From an uncultured Paenibacillaceae bacterium (GTDB taxonomy: Bacteria; Bacillota; Bacilli; Paenibacillales; DA-C8): 64,000 bases of DNA. The position numbers and the translations under genes were made by a program. A model generated the notes under the pieces. The model was not told where the DNA came from and did no database searches. It saw nothing but the letters and a program-made list of their open reading frames with translations. The DNA is taken from the NCBI GenBank assembly GCA_937957685.1, contig CALGAO010000127.1, positions 84,435 to 148,434 on the forward strand. Direction: 5' to 3'. Shown piece after piece: positions 60,424 to 64,000 of this stretch. Numbering within the stretch: position 1 is the stretch's first letter; every line of letters begins with the position of its first letter.

Positions 60424-61819
60424 TCATCTGGAGAGAGATGAGCGTTGGTTGCGGGATCTCGATGAACAAGCGGAGCGATTGACCGAGGCCGGCGAGGAAT
60501 ATCGCAGCATACCGGTTCCGGATGCGATCGACCTGTATATCGAACGCGGCATTCGGGAAGGGAAGCGCCGTTCGCGCATCAGGTCGGGGTGGCGTTACGG
60601 GGGCATATCGGCGGCAGCCGTGCTCCTGGTGTTCGTGCTTGGCCTGCGCATCTCGCCCGCGTTGGCCAATGCCGTAAGCCAGATCCCGGGAATGGAATAT
60701 TTCGTGAATCTGGTTCGTTTCGACAAGGGGCTGGAGCTGGCGCTGGAGAACGAATATATCCAGCCGGTCGGGAGCTTCGATGAGCATGACGGAGTGCGGC
60801 TGACCATCGAGGGAGTGATCGCCGATGCCCATCGGATGGAGATCTTCTTCAGCGTGCGGAGTCTGGAGAATGCGGAGCTGGAGGTGACCGGCGTCAGCGC
60901 GATTGATGCCGATACCGGCCAGACGCTCCGCACGGTCTTTATGGACAGAAGGGCACAAGGGCGCGTCGGCGTCTACTTCATGAAGGATGAACCGCTGCCA
61001 GATCGCGTCGCTCTGGAAGTCGGGGTCAAGACGTATCCGGTGGCATCGGCAGATGGCCCGCCTCTCAAGCCGAAGGCAACGCCTGTATTGCCGGAGCGAT
61101 GGTCCGGAGCCTACCCGTTGCCCGACGGCATCTGGTCGGTGGAGTTCGACCTGGATCACGGGATATTCCGCGACATGCAACAGATCTATGAGCTGGACGA
61201 GACGATAGAGGCGCAAGGCCAGCGGATCACGTTGAAACGGGCAGTCGTTCATCCGATAGGCGTCAGCCTGGAAGTCGAGGTGGATCCGGACAATACGATG
61301 GAGATCTTCCATCTGGATCTGAATGATCTGAGGTTGTTCAATGAAAAAGGCGAGAGCTACCGGGCATACATGCGATACGACGGCAATTATTACTTTGAGA
61401 GCCCGTACTTTGCCATGCCGAAGGAACTGTACATCGAAGGAAGGCGTATCCGTGCGATTGACAAGGATCAGCTCGAGGTGGAGCTGGATATGGAATCGCG
61501 CAGCCTGGTTCGCAGGCCGGATGACAGGCTGGAGCTTGCGGATGTGATCGAACACGAGGATGCTTACGAGCTGTTGTTCCGGGTGCATCAGGACCAGGAT
61601 GACATGTCCATCCACAACATATTTGACAGCCGATTCCGCGACAGCGGAGGGAATGAATATGAGTCTACGCTCCATTCCTATGCTGCCAGGGATGCCTCGG
61701 AGCCGTTTACGATCATTCATTACATGATCCCAAAGCTGCCTTATGAGGGGAATCTGATCCTTCCGTTGATCGGGTATCCCAACTTCATCGAGGCTCCGTT
61801 CCGCATTCAGATCAAGTGA
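60416..61819 (+). CDS. Membrane anti-sigma factor, DUF4179 / DUF5643
   Basis: 467 residues. About 45 cytoplasmic N-terminal residues (helical, likely sigma-binding), one membrane segment at about 60-82, then an extracytoplasmic region with DUF4179 (LALENEYIQPVGSFDEHDGVRLTIEGVIADAHRMEIFFSVRS, about 110-190) and a DUF5643-like C-terminal part (IWSVEFDLD ... IQIK). Start GTG 60416 overlaps the sigma gene by 8 bp, so translation is coupled and the sensor holds the sigma factor inactive until an envelope signal. No protease site can be seen from the sequence. Confidence 0.88.
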   Translation: MADHLERDERWLRDLDEQAERLTEAGEEYRSIPVPDAIDLYIERGIREGKRRSRIRSGWRYGGISAAAVLLVFVLGLRISPALANAVSQIPGMEYFVNLVRFDKGLELALENEYIQPVGSFDEHDGVRLTIEGVIADAHRMEIFFSVRSLENAELEVTGVSAIDADTGQTLRTVFMDRRAQGRVGVYFMKDEPLPDRVALEVGVKTYPVASADGPPLKPKATPVLPERWSGAYPLPDGIWSVEFDLDHGIFRDMQQIYELDETIEAQGQRITLKRAVVHPIGVSLEVEVDPDNTMEIFHLDLNDLRLFNEKGESYRAYMRYDGNYYFESPYFAMPKELYIEGRRIRAIDKDQLEVELDMESRSLVRRPDDRLELADVIEHEDAYELLFRVHQDQDDMSIHNIFDSRFRDSGGNEYESTLHSYAARDASEPFTIIHYMIPKLPYEGNLILPLIGYPNFIEAPFRIQIK

Positions 61820-61944
61820 GGGGATGCATGAACGTTTTGTGAAGATGCGCAGCCCGCAGGGCAAAAATCCGACCGGAACGCTCTTATTTTTCCACGCCGA
61901 TTGTGATACCATTAGGATGATGAAATCATGAGAACATTGGTGGG

Positions 61945-63879
61945 ATGAGTGTGAAACAAGATTTGCGCACCGCGCTTGACGAACGGATCATCGTCGGCGA
62001 TGGCGCGATGGGCACTTACCTATATCAGCAGGGCTTTCCGGTCGGCATCTCCTATGAGGAGCTGAATCTGACGAAGCCGGATGTCATAGCCGACGTGCAT
62101 CGCCGATATTATGAAGCAGGCGCGCGGCTGATCGAGACGAACACCTTCTCGGCGAACCGGGAGAAGCTGTCGAAGTTCGGCCTCGGGGATGAGGTGGAAC
62201 GCATCAATCGCGCGGCGGTGCGCATCGCGCGCAGCGCTGTCGGCGAGGACGCCTATATCGCCGGTGCGGTCGGCTCGATCCGGGCCGGCCGGCGCAACGA
62301 CATCAGCGAGGACGAGCTGCGCCGGAACTTCGCGGAGCAGGTTGGCGCCTTGCTCGAGGAAGGCGTGGATGCCATCCTGCTCGAGACGTTCTATGACCTG
62401 GAGGAGCTGCTCGTCGCCCTTCGCGTTGTTCGGGAACGCAGCAGCAGCATGACGGTCATCGCCCAATTTGCGGTGGATGACGTCGGAAGGACGCAGGACG
62501 GCTATGCGATCCAGGAAGCGTTCGAGCGGGCCGTTGGGGAAGGAGCTGACATCGTCGGCTTCAATTGCCGCAGCGGTCCCTACGGCATCCTGCGCGCGAT
62601 GGACAAGCTGGCGTCGCCGCCCAGGGTGCCGATGTCCGTATTCCCCAATGCGGGGATGCCGGACCTGATCGACGGGCGGGTGGAGTTTATGGCGTCGCCG
62701 GAATATTTCGCCGAGAGCGCCCGGACGTTCGCGGAGCGCGGCATGCGCCTCATCGGCGGCTGCTGCGGCACGACGCCGGAGCATATCGCGGCGATCGCAA
62801 GGTCGCTCGCGGGCGGCCTGCCGGCGACGGATGCGGATGAAGCTGCGGCCATCCCGCAGGGGATATCCGCAAGGGATGCCGGGATCACGGCTCGCCAGCA
62901 GCTGAACGAACGCCCCGCTGCGGCCGCCTGGCACAGGACGCCCCCTCCAGCGCAGCAGCCGACGATCCTTGACCTGGTGAAGCAGAGACACACGGTCATC
63001 GTCGAACTGGACCCGCCGCGCGATCTGTCGATCGACCGGTTCATGCGGGGGGCGGAAGCGCTGCGGGATGCCGGCGCGGACATGATCACCCTGGCGGACA
63101 ACTCGATGGCCGTCACGCGCATGAGCAATATGGCGCTTGGCCACCTGATGCAGGAGCGGCTCGGCATTCGCCCGCTCGTCCATATCGCCTGCCGTGACCG
63201 CAACCTGATCGGCACCCAGTCGCATATGATGGGCCTGCATGCCCTGGGCATCGACCATGTGCTGGCGGTGACCGGCGATCCGGCCCGGGTGGGAGATCTG
63301 CCGGGTTCCAGCTCGGTCTATGATCTGACCTCCTTCGAGATCATCCGGATGATCAAGCAGCTCAATGAAGGCATCGCCTTCTCTGGCAAGCCGCTCAAGC
63401 AGAAGGCCAACTTCATCGTCGGCGCGGCCTTCAACCCGAACGTGAAACATCTGGACAAGGCGGTCAAACGTTTGGAGAAAAAGGTGGAGGCCGGAGCGGA
63501 TTTCGTCATGACGCAGCCGGTGTACGATCCGGAGCTGATCCGGCAGATCGCCGGGATGACGAAGCATATCCCGATCCCGATCTTCATCGGCATCATGCCG
63601 CTTGCCTCCGGACGCAATGCCGAATTCCTGCATAACGAAGTGCCGGGCATCCAGCTGTCTGACGAAGTGCGCGCCCGCATGGCAGGTCTGGAAGGGGAGG
63701 AAGGGCGCCGGACCGGCGTGGCGATCGCCAAGGAACTGTTGGAAGAAGCGATGCGATGGTTTAACGGCATCTACCTGATCACGCCTTTCCTGTCCTATGA
63801 GATGACGGTGGAGCTCGTCGAGCATGTCTGGCAGCTCTCGCCGCACGGACGGCCGGTGAACATCGCGAACCGCGGATGA
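61945..63879 (+). CDS. Bifunctional homocysteine S-methyltransferase / methylenetetrahydrofolate reductase (YitJ)
   Basis: 644 residues. Residues 1-290 form the homocysteine methyltransferase domain with zinc ligands Cys208 (GFNC) and Cys273-Cys274 (GGCCGTTPEH). After a linker, residues about 335-640 form the MTHFR domain (HTVIVELDPPRDLSIDRF, GADMITLADNSM, VTGDPARVGDLPGSSSVYDL, KKVEAGADFVMTQPVYDPE). Same arrangement as B. subtilis YitJ in methionine and folate C1 metabolism. ATG 61945 or GTG 61951; ribosome site is weak (GGTGGG). No S-box is seen upstream. Confidence 0.9.
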   Translation: MSVKQDLRTALDERIIVGDGAMGTYLYQQGFPVGISYEELNLTKPDVIADVHRRYYEAGARLIETNTFSANREKLSKFGLGDEVERINRAAVRIARSAVGEDAYIAGAVGSIRAGRRNDISEDELRRNFAEQVGALLEEGVDAILLETFYDLEELLVALRVVRERSSSMTVIAQFAVDDVGRTQDGYAIQEAFERAVGEGADIVGFNCRSGPYGILRAMDKLASPPRVPMSVFPNAGMPDLIDGRVEFMASPEYFAESARTFAERGMRLIGGCCGTTPEHIAAIARSLAGGLPATDADEAAAIPQGISARDAGITARQQLNERPAAAAWHRTPPPAQQPTILDLVKQRHTVIVELDPPRDLSIDRFMRGAEALRDAGADMITLADNSMAVTRMSNMALGHLMQERLGIRPLVHIACRDRNLIGTQSHMMGLHALGIDHVLAVTGDPARVGDLPGSSSVYDLTSFEIIRMIKQLNEGIAFSGKPLKQKANFIVGAAFNPNVKHLDKAVKRLEKKVEAGADFVMTQPVYDPELIRQIAGMTKHIPIPIFIGIMPLASGRNAEFLHNEVPGIQLSDEVRARMAGLEGEEGRRTGVAIAKELLEEAMRWFNGIYLITPFLSYEMTVELVEHVWQLSPHGRPVNIANRG

Positions 63880-63903
63880 CGACAAGCCTCATGGCATGTG
63901 ACG

Positions 63904-63939
63904 ATCACGGTGCGGAGGGTTCTCCGCACCGTGATTTTA
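63904..63939 (+). terminator. Terminator after the YitJ gene
   Basis: ATCACGGTGCGGA (63904-63916) pairs with TCCGCACCGTGAT (63923-63935), then TTTT. Confidence 0.8.
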
Positions 63940-64000
63940 ACTTGTACCGGCTTGAAAAATGGATTAAAATAGGGTAATGGATGTGATGGCATGTTACGGA

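Noticed and set aside
63795..63992. Short minus-strand frame at the window end
   Set aside because: Antisense to the YitJ C-terminus and its terminator; no ribosome site or motif.

Overview
The window reads as the chromosome of a GC-rich, low-temperature-to-moderate Bacillota of the Paenibacillaceae (Paenibacillus/Cohnella-like). The evidence is gene content: a full set of Bacillales-type genes (ccpA, acsA/acuA/acuC, rpsD, ylaN-ftsW, ylbF-ylbG, yloA/rqcH-yloB, khtU/khtT, kapB, galU, UPF0637, DUF1885, DUF1292), strong AGGAGG-like ribosome binding sites, and very frequent TTG and GTG starts. No phage, insertion sequence, rRNA, tRNA or CRISPR array is visible. It looks like core chromosome with a few lineage-specific genes.

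Layout. 1-2.4 kb: the end of a carbohydrate ABC transporter (two permeases) and an SDR oxidoreductase, closed by a long hairpin. 2.4-9.3 kb: small regulatory or stress genes (YdjO, KapB, CvfC), a HemY-type oxidase, an MBL hydrolase, several lineage-specific genes including one with a LexA operator inside its promoter, and DUF1292. 9.3-16.7 kb: DUF1885, an Orn/Lys/Arg decarboxylase, two MFS transporters, UPF0637, and intergenic regions carrying short repeats and a GNAT remnant. 16.9-22.2 kb: gndA, aroK, a rhodanese, aroA, a CoA-binding protein and a Gln-rich triple-repeat protein. 22.4-30.1 kb: carbon control, with PTS enzyme I, VanZ, a zinc-finger protein, ccpA, and acuC-acuA divergent from acsA. 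30.1-38.9 kb: PBP1A, rpsD, a GAF-GAF-GGDEF protein, a lipoprotein and an M29 aminopeptidase. 39-45.6 kb: a His-less HPr-like protein, ylaN, a Gls24 protein, ftsW, yugN, a CBS protein, the KhtU/KhtT potassium efflux pair and a secreted nuclease. 45.6-50 kb: an XPB helicase operon ending in ylbF-ylbG. 50-64 kb: a LysR regulator, PHP and galU, rqcH, a Ca2+-type P-ATPase, dapF, an ECF sigma/anti-sigma pair, and a YitJ-type methionine enzyme.

Connections. The window holds an unusually complete view of CcpA control: ccpA itself, enzyme I, an HPr-like protein that has lost the catalytic histidine but keeps the regulatory serine, a cre site at the acsA start, and a perfect-consensus cre upstream of khtUT. 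Acetate use is covered by acsA with its acetyltransferase (acuA) and deacetylase (acuC); acuB is not beside them. The most interesting less-characterised units are the XPB helicase with its overlapping partner gene, the predicted LexA-controlled 122-residue protein, the His-less HPr, and the triple-repeat Gln-rich protein. All functional calls come from reading motifs and from memory of the families; no database search was run.
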